Assembly: GCF_005886105.2 (NCBI RefSeq)
Contig: NZ_PNCO02000001.1
Span: 248,001 to 312,000 of the forward strand
DNA length: 64,000 nucleotides
Direction: 5' to 3'
Source: Pseudoalteromonas galatheae
GTDB lineage: Bacteria > Pseudomonadota > Gammaproteobacteria > Enterobacterales > Alteromonadaceae
Shown here: positions 19,805 to 28,809 of the stretch, piece after piece
How positions within the stretch are numbered: the stretch's first letter is position 1
How the letters are laid out: every line of letters begins with the position of its first letter
Made by a program: the position numbers and the translations under genes
Notes under the pieces: generated by a model
Database searches by the model: none
The model's input: the letters and a program-made list of their open reading frames with translations, nothing else
What the model was told of the DNA's origin: nothing

Positions 19805-20686
19805 ATGAGGATTTTGATTACAGGCAGGCAAGGACAAGTGGGGACTTGCCTTACTGAAAAGTTATCTCATGAAGCGAGCTTTGAAGTCTTAGCCCTAACA
19901 AAAACGGAATTAGACATAACAGATCAAGCTCGAGTCAATGAAGTAGTTTATGATTTTTCTCCAAATATAATTATCAATGCTGCTGCTTATACAGCTGTTG
20001 ATAAAGCGGAAGAGCAAGTGCAATTAGCTTACGGAATTAACCGGGATGGACCTAGTTATCTCGCAAAAGTTTCTCAGCAAATTGGTGCAACTCTATTACA
20101 TATTTCTACTGACTATGTATTCGACGGTAATAAGCTCGAAGAGTATGTTGAAACAGATGCAACAAAGCCTTTAGGTATTTACGGGCAGAGTAAATTGGCT
20201 GGAGAACTAGCAGTTGCAGAGTTTTGTGAGAAACATATTATCTTGAGAACCTCTTGGGTTTTTGGTGAATATGGAAATAACTTTGTCAAAACAATGTTAA
20301 GAATAGGTGCAGTCAGAGAGCAATTGAATATCGTTGGAGATCAATTCGGTGGTCCTACTTATGCTGGAGATATTGCAGACTCACTTATTGAAATTGCGAA
20401 AAAGATCGAGAAAGATAATGAAATTCCATATGGCGTTTATCACTTCTCGGGTCTCCCTCAGCTGAGCTGGTATGAATTCGCTGATTTTATTTTTGAGCAG
20501 GCAAGTGCTCAAGGAGTTATTACCAGTAAACCCATCTTAGGAAAGATCAGCACCGAGGAATATCCAACTCTGGCTAAGCGTCCGGCCAATTCCAGATTAA
20601 AGGTTGATAAGTTAACAGAGTCTTTTTCAATTGAAGCCAGCAATTGGAAAGCGGCGATGAGTGACCTTAAAAAGTATATAGGTTAA
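19805..20686 (+). CDS. rmlD: dTDP-4-dehydrorhamnose reductase (copy 2)
   Basis: Final reductase of the rhamnose pathway. GRQGQVGTCL, INAAAYTAVDKAEE, HISTDYVFDG, YGQSKLAGE and GDQFGGPTYAGDIA are all seen; 293 aa. It lies 7 nt after rmlA and 4 nt before rmlC, tighter than in cassette 1. It is more diverged from its copy-1 partner than RmlB or RmlA by eye, so the two cassettes are not a simple recent duplication. Confidence 0.94.
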   Translation: MRILITGRQGQVGTCLTEKLSHEASFEVLALTKTELDITDQARVNEVVYDFSPNIIINAAAYTAVDKAEEQVQLAYGINRDGPSYLAKVSQQIGATLLHISTDYVFDGNKLEEYVETDATKPLGIYGQSKLAGELAVAEFCEKHIILRTSWVFGEYGNNFVKTMLRIGAVREQLNIVGDQFGGPTYAGDIADSLIEIAKKIEKDNEIPYGVYHFSGLPQLSWYEFADFIFEQASAQGVITSKPILGKISTEEYPTLAKRPANSRLKVDKLTESFSIEASNWKAAMSDLKKYIG

Positions 20687-20690
20687 AAGT

Positions 20691-21233
20691 ATGCAAGTAA
20701 TAGACACTAGGATCCCTGATGTAAAAATCATTGAGCCAAAAGTTTTTGGCGATAAAAGAGGATTCTTTATGGAAACTTGGAATCAAAAAGAGTTCGAGAA
20801 ACATGTAACTGGATATCCTGTAAAGTTTGTCCAAGACAACCATTCAAAGTCTAATAAAGGTATATTGCGCGGTCTACATTTTCAGACCGAGAATACACAA
20901 GGGAAGTTGGTACGTGTAGTATCAGGTGAAGTTTTTGATGTGGCTGTAGATATTAGAATTGACTCTCCAACATATGGTGAATGGGTTGGTGTGTATCTCT
21001 CAGCAGAGAATAAAAAGCAACTTTGGATACCTGAAGGCTTCGCACACGGTTTTTATGTTACCAGTAATGATGCCGAGTTTGTTTATAAATGCACTGACTT
21101 TTATAATCCTAAAAGTGAAGTTTCAATAGCTTGGAACGACCCATTCATAAATATTGATTGGCCAATAGTCAAGTCACCTAAGCTCTCAGAAAAAGATAGT
21201 TTAGCGAAACCTTTAAAATTAGTGCTGGGATAA
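20691..21233 (+). CDS. rmlC: dTDP-4-dehydrorhamnose 3,5-epimerase (copy 2)
   Basis: Cupin epimerase, 180 aa, with RGFFMETWNQ, QDNHSKSNKG, RGLHFQ carrying catalytic His63, and FVYKCTDFY. The reaction is that of copy 1 at 5458. fdtA starts 2 nt after its stop, so rhamnose and 3-amino-sugar branches are made from one transcript and compete for the same keto intermediate. Confidence 0.95.
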   Translation: MQVIDTRIPDVKIIEPKVFGDKRGFFMETWNQKEFEKHVTGYPVKFVQDNHSKSNKGILRGLHFQTENTQGKLVRVVSGEVFDVAVDIRIDSPTYGEWVGVYLSAENKKQLWIPEGFAHGFYVTSNDAEFVYKCTDFYNPKSEVSIAWNDPFINIDWPIVKSPKLSEKDSLAKPLKLVLG

Positions 21234-21235
21234 AT

Positions 21236-21646
21236 ATGGAAGTTAAAAGAATTCACCTTCAAAGCCATGGCGATGAAAGAGGAGCTCTAGTCAGCATAGA
21301 GCAAAATAAAAATATCCCCTTTAAAATTAAGCGGGTCTACTACATTTATGATACACAAAAAAGTGTTGTTAGGGGGCTTCATGCACACAAAGAACTTAAA
21401 CAAGTTGCTATCGCTTTGAAGGGGTCCTGTAAGTTCATTTTGGATGATGGTAATGAGAGGGCGGAGGTCTTATTGGATAGTCCTAGTTCAGGGCTTCTTA
21501 TAGACTCATGTATTTGGCGAGAAATGCATGACTTCACTGATGATTGTGTTTTGTTGGTGATTGCAAGTGAACACTACGATGAAGACGATTATATTCGTGA
21601 TTATACTCAGTTTAAAAAGGTGGTAGCTAATTATGCTAATAAGTAA
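21236..21646 (+). CDS. fdtA: dTDP-4-keto-6-deoxyglucose 3,4-ketoisomerase (FdtA/QdtA type)
   Basis: Small cupin enzyme that moves the keto group from C4 to C3 of dTDP-4-keto-6-deoxyglucose, the committed step to 3-amino-3,6-dideoxyhexoses. It has 136 aa, as expected. The HGDERGALVSIE start, VVRGLHAHKELKQV with the two active-site histidines (His49, His51) and YDEDDYIRDYTQF near the end are typical. Whether the product has galacto (Fuc3N route, FdtA) or gluco (Qui3N route, QdtA) configuration cannot be told from the sequence by eye. The 3' end overlaps the GNAT gene by 14 nt. Confidence 0.88.
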   Translation: MEVKRIHLQSHGDERGALVSIEQNKNIPFKIKRVYYIYDTQKSVVRGLHAHKELKQVAIALKGSCKFILDDGNERAEVLLDSPSSGLLIDSCIWREMHDFTDDCVLLVIASEHYDEDDYIRDYTQFKKVVANYANK

Positions 21647-22148
21647 AACTATTCAAATGCGGCTCATAACTGAAGATGATGCTGAGTTTATCACTGAGCT
21701 TAGGAGCGATGGTAAATATAATACTTATCTTTCAAAATCTGATACGAGTGTAGAAGCACAAAAAGAATGGATTCGAGCTTATAAATTGAAAGAGGTTAAT
21801 AAAGAGCAGTTTTACTTTATTATAGAAAGATTGGATGGTACTAAATGCGGAACTGTTCGCATCTATGATATTAAAGAGGACTCATTTTGTTGGGGGAGTT
21901 GGATCCTTAATCATAACAAAACTAGATATGCAGCAATTGAAAGCGCTTTATTAGTATACCAATTTGGTTTTGAGTTTTTGGGCTTTGCTAAGTCTCATTT
22001 CGATGTAATGAAAGGTAATGAAAAAGTCGTTAATTTCCACGAGAAGTTTGGTGCAGTCGTAATTGATGAAGATAAAGATAATTTGTACTTCAATATCTCT
22101 AAAGATGCCGTTGAGAAATGCAAAGAAAAGTTCGGTGGTATTATATGA
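21633..22148 (+). CDS. GNAT-family acyltransferase, probable amino-sugar N-acyltransferase
   Basis: A 171-aa GNAT-fold protein. MRLITEDDAEFITELRSD is the N-terminal strand-helix, CGTVRIYDIKEDSFCWGSWI the central beta-sheet, and the segment around RYAAIESALLVYQFGFEFLG with NEKVVNFHEKFGA is typical of RimJ/RimL-like GNATs. Known FdtC and QdtC acetyltransferases are left-handed beta-helix proteins, so this would be a non-homologous replacement. WecD of the ECA pathway shows that GNATs can acylate dTDP-amino sugars. It overlaps fdtA by 14 nt and the next SDR by 4 nt, a strong hint of a shared pathway. The acyl donor is unknown; see the finding on 3-hydroxybutyryl-CoA. Confidence 0.75.
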   Translation: MLISKTIQMRLITEDDAEFITELRSDGKYNTYLSKSDTSVEAQKEWIRAYKLKEVNKEQFYFIIERLDGTKCGTVRIYDIKEDSFCWGSWILNHNKTRYAAIESALLVYQFGFEFLGFAKSHFDVMKGNEKVVNFHEKFGAVVIDEDKDNLYFNISKDAVEKCKEKFGGII

Positions 22149-22855
22149 ATAAAAGTGCACTTGTAACTGGGGGAACCAAGGGGCTTGGTCTCGCCATTGT
22201 GGAATGTTTGAAAGAACACTGTCAAACGGTGATCGCTACATACAACACTACGCCTCCAAATGTCGAATTTCCAAATGTACTATTTAGGAAAGTTGATGTA
22301 ACAGATCAATCATCCTGTGACGAGCTTTTAAAAAACTTAGACGATGAAGGTATTTATCCAAATATACTGGTTAACAATGCGGGTGTTGTAAAGGATGTAA
22401 TGTTCCATAAAATGGACAGAAGTGCGTGGAACGAAGTGTTAAACGTCAATCTAAACTCAATCTTTAACCTGACACAGCCAATTTATAGCCGGATGAGACA
22501 AGAGGGGTTTGGCCGTATAATAAATATCTCCTCAGTCAATGCTAATAAGGGCCAGATTGGCCAGGCAAACTATTGTGCATCTAAAGCAGGTATTCAAGGT
22601 TTTACAAAGGCACTTGCTTTAGAAGGTGCTCACAAAAATATCACTGTGAATACAATTTCACCGGGTTACTGTCAGACAGACATGCTTACATCGATGAAAC
22701 CTGAAGTACTTGAGCAAGTGATCAATACAATCCCAGCGAGACGCTTAGGGAAGCCTGAAGAAATAGCACATTTAGTTGCATATTTAATTTCTGAAAACGC
22801 GGGGTATGTGAGTGGTGCAAACTTCGAAATAAACGGCGGCTTGTATAGTTCTTAG
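22145..22855 (+). CDS. PhaB-like short-chain dehydrogenase (acetoacetyl-CoA reductase type)
   Basis: Classical SDR of 236 aa. The nucleotide-binding motif is TGGTKGLG, NNAG is at 77-80, and the catalytic residues are Ser130, Tyr143, Lys147. The surroundings GRIINISSVNANKGQIGQAN, SPGY, TIPARRLGKPEEIA and the NGGLYSS end resemble PhaB (NADPH acetoacetyl-CoA reductase) more than FabG. ATG at 22145 overlaps the GNAT stop (ATGA), so the two are translationally coupled. Inferred role: making 3-hydroxybutyryl-CoA for N-acylation of the amino sugar from FdtB. A direct sugar-nucleotide reductase is an alternative. Confidence 0.72.
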   Translation: MNKSALVTGGTKGLGLAIVECLKEHCQTVIATYNTTPPNVEFPNVLFRKVDVTDQSSCDELLKNLDDEGIYPNILVNNAGVVKDVMFHKMDRSAWNEVLNVNLNSIFNLTQPIYSRMRQEGFGRIINISSVNANKGQIGQANYCASKAGIQGFTKALALEGAHKNITVNTISPGYCQTDMLTSMKPEVLEQVINTIPARRLGKPEEIAHLVAYLISENAGYVSGANFEINGGLYSS

Positions 22856-22870
22856 GTTTGGTAGATAGAG

Positions 22871-23974
22871 ATGATTCCATTTTTAAATTTAAAAGAAATA
22901 AACAACAAGTATTCCCAAGACTTGAAAGATGCTTGTGCGCGAGTTATCGACTCAGGTTGGTATATCATGGGAAAAGAGCTAGAAGCATTTGAACGTGAGT
23001 TTGCACAATACTGTGGTGTACAACATTGTATCGGTGTTGCAAATGGTTTGGATGCCTTAACGCTTACCATTAGAGCTTGGAAAGAATTAGGTAAACTCAA
23101 AGACGGCGACGAGGTGATTGTTCCCGCAAATACGTATATAGCGAGCATTCTATCGATATCTGAAAACAATTTAGTTCCTGTATTAGTTGAGCCGAATGAG
23201 GAAACCTTTAATCTGTGTCCAGAAAGCGTCGCGGCGGCGATCACTTCAAAGACTAAAGCTATTTTACCAGTGCACCTATATGGCTTGATTTCGCCGATGA
23301 AAGAGTTAATGGACATTGCTAAGGACCATGGCTTATTGGTACTTGAAGATTGTGCTCAGTCTCATGGCGCAGAAATTAACAGTGTGAAATGTGGTAATTG
23401 GGGAGATGCAGGGGCATTCAGTTTCTACCCTGGGAAAAACCTTGGCGCTTTGGGTGATGCCGGTGCGATAACAACGAATGACTCAGAACTTGCCGAAGTA
23501 TTACGCGCCCTCAGAAACTACGGTTCGTACAAAAAGTATGAAAACAAATACATAGGTGTAAATAGCCGCCTCGATGAAATACAGGCTGCAATGCTCAGAG
23601 TAAAACTTGCGTATCTAGATGAAGAGACACAAGGTCGTAGAAGCGTCGCTCAGTATTATTTAGAAAATATCCAAAATGAGCTGTGCATTTTACCAAAGTG
23701 GCCTGCTACTGACGAACATGTATTCCACTTGTTTGTTATAAAAACATCCCATAGAAATGCGTTAGAGCTACACTTACGTGAATGTGGTGTGCAGTCACTC
23801 ATTCACTACCCAATTCCTGCGCATCAGCAAACTGCTTATGAGGGGTGTTTTGACAACAACCTGCCATTAACAGAAAAGATTCATGAGCAAGTATTAAGTT
23901 TACCAATGGATCCTACTCTTAGCACCAACGATCTTAAAACTATTGTTAGTGCTATTAATGGCTTTAAAGCGTGA
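22871..23974 (+). CDS. fdtB: PLP-dependent sugar aminotransferase (FdtB/QdtB type)
   Basis: DegT/DnrJ/EryC1/StrS-family aminotransferase expected to convert the FdtA product dTDP-3-keto-6-deoxyhexose to the 3-amino sugar, with glutamate as amino donor. The N-terminal [20 protein letters not shown], the [11 protein letters not shown] segment and the PLP-binding lysine in [15 protein letters not shown] (Lys189) are seen; [12 protein letters not shown] is another family motif. It has 367 aa. The [11 protein letters not shown] and [10 protein letters not shown] pattern with FdtA upstream supports the FdtB/QdtB subgroup. Its stop overlaps the GTG start of the next flippase by 4 nt. Confidence 0.88.
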   Translation: MIPFLNLKEINNKYSQDLKDACARVIDSGWYIMGKELEAFEREFAQYCGVQHCIGVANGLDALTLTIRAWKELGKLKDGDEVIVPANTYIASILSISENNLVPVLVEPNEETFNLCPESVAAAITSKTKAILPVHLYGLISPMKELMDIAKDHGLLVLEDCAQSHGAEINSVKCGNWGDAGAFSFYPGKNLGALGDAGAITTNDSELAEVLRALRNYGSYKKYENKYIGVNSRLDEIQAAMLRVKLAYLDEETQGRRSVAQYYLENIQNELCILPKWPATDEHVFHLFVIKTSHRNALELHLRECGVQSLIHYPIPAHQQTAYEGCFDNNLPLTEKIHEQVLSLPMDPTLSTNDLKTIVSAINGFKA

Positions 23975-25221
23975 AAAAGCTATTAAAAGTAACGTCTCTT
24001 ACTGCATTATTAACGTTATGTAGAATGTTGGCCGGTTTTATCGTTGCAAAGGTTGTGGCGGTGCAGACCGGTCCTGCTGGTATTGCAATGCTAGGGCAAA
24101 TACAAGGCTTTGTCTCGGTAATAACTGGGATCGCCAATTCCCCATTGGGAAATGGAATTGTTCGCTATACAGCTGAAAAACAGCAAGATGGTCTAGAAGA
24201 ATGCGCGGTTTGGTGGAAAGCTAGTTTTGGGTTGCTTATCGGTTTGTTATCGGTCTCTGTGCCATTATTAATTGTTTTTTCCAACTCTATATCTAACTGG
24301 CTTTTTTCACAAAGTGGATATCAATACTTAGTAATTATTGCGGTTTTATTACTGCCCTTTAGTGCTGTAGGAACAGCGATAAATTCCGTTACTAACGGTA
24401 TGCAGCAATACAAACGCTATGTTTTTTTGGGCGCGTGCTCATTAATCGTAAGTACTTCTTGCATGCTTATCCTTGTCATCAAGGGGAAAATACACGGAGC
24501 TCTACTTGCTGCTGTAATGCAATCTGCGTTAATTGGCTTAACTATGTGCATCTTGTCACTAAGACAACCTTGGTTTCGTGCAAAGTACTGGTTTGGTAAC
24601 ATTGATAAAGAAGCTAGTAAAGTAATGCTTGGTTTTGCTTTTATGGCATTGATCACAGCATTAACTGTGCCTGTATCTCTTATTTTTATAAGAAATTTAC
24701 TCGTCGACAATATGGGGTGGGAAGTCACAGGGCAATGGCAAGCTGTGTGGAAGATCTCTGAGGTTTACTTAGGGGTTGTTACTATGGCCATGGCGACGTA
24801 TTACCTTCCTAAATTGGCCACATTAAAAGGGAAGAAAGCGATTTTGACAGAAGCATTTATGGTTTCAAAGGTCATTATTCCAGTGGTTATACTCATTGCT
24901 GTTGGCATTTATGTTTCACGCGACTTATTGATTTCTTTACTCTTTACTAATGAGTTTTCAGATGCAAGCGAATTCTTTTTGGTAAAACTTATCGGTGATG
25001 TAGTGAAAATTGTGTCATTTATTTTTGCTTATCCAATGATTGCCAACAAAAAGTTTAAGTTGTACATAGGCTCAGAGATATTTTTTAGTGTAAGCTTGGT
25101 TTTGCTCTCCTATTTGCTTATTCACGACTTTGGGGTGAATGGTGTTAACTTGGCTTATTTAGTAAATTACTTACTGTATATCGTCTTTCTGTTTTTCTCT
25201 TATAACAGAATTTGTAAGTAG
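23971..25221 (+). CDS. wzx: WzxE-like O-antigen/ECA-type flippase
   Basis: Integral membrane protein of 416 aa with about 12 hydrophobic segments. The N-terminal [20 protein letters not shown], then [20 protein letters not shown] and the NGIVRYTAE segment resemble WzxE, the enterobacterial common antigen translocase, more than typical O-antigen Wzx. That is consistent with ManNAcA and an N-acyl amino-deoxyhexose in the repeat unit, both ECA-like sugars. The GTG start at 23971 overlaps the aminotransferase stop (GTGA). It differs strongly from the flippase at 6.2 kb. Confidence 0.85.
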   Translation: MKKLLKVTSLTALLTLCRMLAGFIVAKVVAVQTGPAGIAMLGQIQGFVSVITGIANSPLGNGIVRYTAEKQQDGLEECAVWWKASFGLLIGLLSVSVPLLIVFSNSISNWLFSQSGYQYLVIIAVLLLPFSAVGTAINSVTNGMQQYKRYVFLGACSLIVSTSCMLILVIKGKIHGALLAAVMQSALIGLTMCILSLRQPWFRAKYWFGNIDKEASKVMLGFAFMALITALTVPVSLIFIRNLLVDNMGWEVTGQWQAVWKISEVYLGVVTMAMATYYLPKLATLKGKKAILTEAFMVSKVIIPVVILIAVGIYVSRDLLISLLFTNEFSDASEFFLVKLIGDVVKIVSFIFAYPMIANKKFKLYIGSEIFFSVSLVLLSYLLIHDFGVNGVNLAYLVNYLLYIVFLFFSYNRICK

Positions 25222-25261
25222 TCTTGATGTTTATTTTGAAAGCTAGTAGGCCTAATTGTTT

Positions 25262-26479
25262 ATGACTATTGTTTTTTTCTACCCCAGTAAAAATATTGGT
25301 GGCGTACAGACTTTGTTTTTACGACTAGGTGAAGCTCTAAAAGATAGCTTTGACATCGTGTATGTAGATGTAGAAAACGGTTTTTACTCTAATTCAGGTG
25401 TGCAAAGCTTCGCGCGAATTGTAAAATATGAAGGACAATTTGACAGTAGCGAGTATAGTGATCCCGTTATTGTCACTCCACCAAGTGAAATAATAAAAGC
25501 AAAAAACTACTTTTCAGGTAACGAAAAGGTTTTTTTCTGGCACGTCCACCCTTACAATACAATTAGCACTTTTCCTGGTTTTAATTTCTTTAACAAGTTA
25601 AGTAAAAGAACGATTAAACTACTGGTTAAAACATTGTTGCTTTCTCAACACAGAAGTTTAAAAAAGACGTTCGGGAAAGCGCTCGACGCGAATGCTTTAA
25701 TGTTTATGGATGGAACAAATAAAGACTCATTTCATTATTTTTTTGACAAGTGCGATAGCGCTGGATTATTACCAATACCAGTGGAATGTTCAGCAACTTT
25801 TGAAAAAAGCCAGTGCCCAAATAGACCTGAGAAGGAAATATTAGTTTGGGTGGGTAGGGTAGAGCATTTTAAATCTCCAATTTTGGATTATATTCTAAAC
25901 AAGTTTTTAGTTAGTTCATTAGATAAGAACCATGAATTTCATATTGTTGGTGATGGACAAGACCTAGAACGTTTTAAAAGCATGTATAGCCATAATACCT
26001 CAATAAAGTTCATTGGCAGCTTGCAACCTGCTGAGTTACAACAGCTCCTTGAGTCTGATATAAAACTTTCATTCTGTATGGGGACGTCAGCGTTGGAGTG
26101 TGCTAAAGCAGGAATTCCTTCAGTGCTTGTCGATGCGTTTTATACAGCTGTTCCAGACAACTACAAATTTAAATGGTTGTATGAAAGTAAAAACTTTAGC
26201 CTAGGAGAGGTTCTTTCCAGTAAGCCTGTTGATAATGAGTGTGGCAGAGAATTACATGCTTTGCTTGAGGAAGTAGAAAATAATGATAACTTTGTCGCGA
26301 AGCAGTGTTTTGATTATGTCGCGCAGAATCACAATATTGAAGTTGTTAAGAAACGTTTGGTAAATGGTCTGCGAAATTCAAACCTATATATTGAAGATAT
26401 AGGCCGTATTGAAAGTACCATGATCTATCGGCTTTATGGTTGCCTTAGAGATAGGGCACAAATATTGACAAAGAAATAA
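25262..26479 (+). CDS. Family 4 glycosyltransferase
   Basis: GT-B glycosyltransferase predicted to act on the cytoplasmic lipid-linked repeat. The N-terminal MTIVFFYPSKNIGGVQTLFLRLGEAL has the glycine-rich loop of GT4 enzymes. ILVWVGRVEHFKSP and FHIVGDGQDLERF form the donor domain, and GTSALECAKAGIPSVLVDA holds the Glu of an E-x7-E-like motif. ATG at 25262 (AGTAGG upstream at 25245-25250) is preferred over TTG at 25256; 405 aa. It lies 40 nt after the flippase and 10 nt before the polymerase. The AT-rich base use is typical of horizontally acquired O-antigen genes. Donor sugar unknown. Confidence 0.8.
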   Translation: MTIVFFYPSKNIGGVQTLFLRLGEALKDSFDIVYVDVENGFYSNSGVQSFARIVKYEGQFDSSEYSDPVIVTPPSEIIKAKNYFSGNEKVFFWHVHPYNTISTFPGFNFFNKLSKRTIKLLVKTLLLSQHRSLKKTFGKALDANALMFMDGTNKDSFHYFFDKCDSAGLLPIPVECSATFEKSQCPNRPEKEILVWVGRVEHFKSPILDYILNKFLVSSLDKNHEFHIVGDGQDLERFKSMYSHNTSIKFIGSLQPAELQQLLESDIKLSFCMGTSALECAKAGIPSVLVDAFYTAVPDNYKFKWLYESKNFSLGEVLSSKPVDNECGRELHALLEEVENNDNFVAKQCFDYVAQNHNIEVVKKRLVNGLRNSNLYIEDIGRIESTMIYRLYGCLRDRAQILTKK

Positions 26480-26489
26480 TGGGGCAGAA

Positions 26490-27653
26490 ATGAGATTAAA
26501 TTTACTTGCTCTTAATGTCTCGTTACTTTTAATTGGACAATTTTTTATATCGACATTTTTGGCAATATTAGGCAACCCAGTTCCTATTAGCTTTTTTACT
26601 TACCTACTATGTAGTGCTTTAATTTTTTTCGGTCTGGTAAGTGGTCATAAAGCTATATTAAATAGAAACTTTTCTTTATCTAAAGAAATGTTGTTTTTTG
26701 TTATAATTTTAGCCTCCTTCTTTTTGCAAAGCATGGGAACTTACCCTCAAGATAAATTGGTGCTAGTATGCTACTTGGTATTTACACCTTTAGTTTTGAT
26801 TCATATCTCTGTTACTCTGAGTCCTCCAGAAGCAATTAATGATCTGAAAAGATATTTGAAGTTCTTCTCCTATTTTTCCGTTTGGTGGGCTTTTTCACTC
26901 TATATTTTGGGTTTTCACGAAAACTATAGTGGTGAATCCAGAATAACCTTTTATGGAATTGACAACCCTATTTGGACTTCTAGGTATATCGCAGTTTTTG
27001 TGATCGTCCTTTTCTTCACCACAACAAGTAAGTTTAAGTTACTATTTTGGGTGACCACATTGGTTGCCGTGTATCTAATGATTCAAACTGGAACTCGAAG
27101 TTCTTTTCTTGCTGTGGCCGTGGCGCTTTTACTGAGTTTTGGTAAAAGGGTAATCAGTGCTAAAACTTTTTTTATATTGATTATATTAATCGTTTTTTCC
27201 TATTTTCTAATGGTTTACGTGGGAGGACGTTTATCAATAGGCGGTGCGGAATATTCGATTATAGCAAGAACAACTGCATATAACGAAGCGCTAATGTATA
27301 TAGCCAATCAACCGTGGACTGGTTATGGTTTTGGGAATTATTCTATCGTCACAACTGGAGTTGATGAAAGAAATTATCCTCATAACCTGCTTATTGAAAT
27401 CGTTTTCGAGCTAGGACTATTTGCAGGGGTATTATGTATGCTTTACATATTTATAATGCTCAGAAAAAAAATGTCTGGGCTTGAATGTTTGTATGCAATT
27501 TTTGTATTTCACCTAGTTAATTCTTTTTTTAGTGGTGATTTTCAAGGGAATAACCTTCTGTTTATTTCTGGTTATATATTATCTGGTGTTTATTGTTCAT
27601 TAAAGCGTGGGGAAAGTAGAGTTGATTTTGTATCTAACTATAATGGAAAATAG
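26490..27653 (+). CDS. wzy: Wzy-like polysaccharide polymerase
   Basis: Predicted polytopic membrane protein (387 aa, about 11 hydrophobic segments) that joins lipid-linked repeat units in the periplasm. Evidence is topology plus the Wzy/WaaL-family signature: the large periplasmic loop ends GYGFGNYSIVTTG, followed by NYPHNLLIEIVFELGLF, the H-N-x-x-x-E-x-x-x-E-x-G pattern shared by polymerases and ligases. TGTRSSFLAVAVAL is the conserved loop-helix before it. It is the only polymerase seen in the window. The next glycosyltransferase gene starts inside its last codons. An O-antigen ligase is a possible alternative but less likely in this position. Confidence 0.8.
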   Translation: MRLNLLALNVSLLLIGQFFISTFLAILGNPVPISFFTYLLCSALIFFGLVSGHKAILNRNFSLSKEMLFFVIILASFFLQSMGTYPQDKLVLVCYLVFTPLVLIHISVTLSPPEAINDLKRYLKFFSYFSVWWAFSLYILGFHENYSGESRITFYGIDNPIWTSRYIAVFVIVLFFTTTSKFKLLFWVTTLVAVYLMIQTGTRSSFLAVAVALLLSFGKRVISAKTFFILIILIVFSYFLMVYVGGRLSIGGAEYSIIARTTAYNEALMYIANQPWTGYGFGNYSIVTTGVDERNYPHNLLIEIVFELGLFAGVLCMLYIFIMLRKKMSGLECLYAIFVFHLVNSFFSGDFQGNNLLFISGYILSGVYCSLKRGESRVDFVSNYNGK

Positions 27654-28809
27654 TGAGGGGAATGCTATACATGAGAATCAGATTATGCCCATATCTGATA
27701 TTGATGATGTAAGCTTTCTTTTTCTAACACCTGCCATTCTCTTGAACAAAAAAGGTGTTAAGTTTTCTTTTTCTAGAAGACAAGGAAAAAAAGTAAAAGA
27801 TGTGAAGGTGCCATTCCCTTCTTATTTCTTTTACATGACACCTTTTTTGCTACCTTTGTTTTTAATTTACAGTGTGCCTATTGTCGCTTTTCATATGGCT
27901 AAAAAAGATACTAAAGTCGTGCATTGTAGAAATTACTTGTCTACATTAGTTGCTGTTTTTTGTAAATTATTTATCAGAGATCTAAAGATTATCTCTGATC
28001 CCAGAGGAATTTACCCTGATGAAGGTGCGATCATTAAAAGGTGGAAGTTTGGTGGTTTTAGCTATTCGATCTGGAAGAGAATAGAAACTTGGATGTTTCA
28101 GAAAGTCGATAAGGTATTTTCTTTAAGCGAGGGGATGTCAAAATATGTCGAGTCATCAATAGATAATTCAGATTTCATCCCTGCAATGGTAGATGAAAGC
28201 AGATTCAAATTCTCTCAAGCAGATAGAATTGAAGTCAGGTCAAATCTGAATATAAAGGATGACGAAGTCGTTTATGTGTACTGTGGTTCAATCGGATTAT
28301 GGCACAATGTTAAGCTTTTAGCAGGTGCGATTACTGCTCATCATAAAATGCATAATGGTAGCTATAAAGTGTTGATTTTAGGTGGTGCTGATTCGACGAA
28401 AACGCAGTTAATGGACTTTGGTATTGAGAATATCTTACAATTGACAGTCAAACCTGAAGAAGTGTCAAAGTATCTGTCATGTGCAGATATAGGTGTGTTA
28501 CCAGGGCAGGTTCAATCGGATATATATACTAATACTATGCAAACGATGATCTCATCAAAAGCTGAAGAGTATTTGGTAAATGGGCTTCCCATCCTTTGTA
28601 ATACTCAGATTACAGAAGTAATGAAGATCTTGAAGCAAAAGGAACTAGATATTGCGTTTTGTAGCAAAAACATGCTTATTGAAACGGGCTCAACGTTCAA
28701 ATCAAATTTGGAAAAAAGGAGCCAAGATTCGGAGTTTTATTCATCAATGTTTTCCAAGAGCGTCATTTTAGAGAAGTATAATAGGAGTTACGAATGCCTC
28801 TGTCGTTAA
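27622..28809 (+). CDS. Family 4 glycosyltransferase
   Basis: GT-B glycosyltransferase, probably for the repeat unit. The reading frame is open from GTG 27607. TTG at 27622 is preferred because it starts the protein at ILYLTIMENSEG, a typical first strand, and GGGGA (27609-27613) lies 8 nt upstream; ATG at 27643 is a further candidate. KVVHCRNYLSTLVAVF, KIISDPRGIYPDEG and KVFSLSEGMSKYV are N-domain features. VYVYCGSIGLWHN, VLILGGADS and the Glu of SSKAEEYLVNGLPIL are donor-domain features. It overlaps the polymerase 3' end and its own 3' end overlaps the next GT2 gene by 16 nt. Sugar specificity unknown. Confidence 0.78.
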   Translation: MILYLTIMENSEGNAIHENQIMPISDIDDVSFLFLTPAILLNKKGVKFSFSRRQGKKVKDVKVPFPSYFFYMTPFLLPLFLIYSVPIVAFHMAKKDTKVVHCRNYLSTLVAVFCKLFIRDLKIISDPRGIYPDEGAIIKRWKFGGFSYSIWKRIETWMFQKVDKVFSLSEGMSKYVESSIDNSDFIPAMVDESRFKFSQADRIEVRSNLNIKDDEVVYVYCGSIGLWHNVKLLAGAITAHHKMHNGSYKVLILGGADSTKTQLMDFGIENILQLTVKPEEVSKYLSCADIGVLPGQVQSDIYTNTMQTMISSKAEEYLVNGLPILCNTQITEVMKILKQKELDIAFCSKNMLIETGSTFKSNLEKRSQDSEFYSSMFSKSVILEKYNRSYECLCR

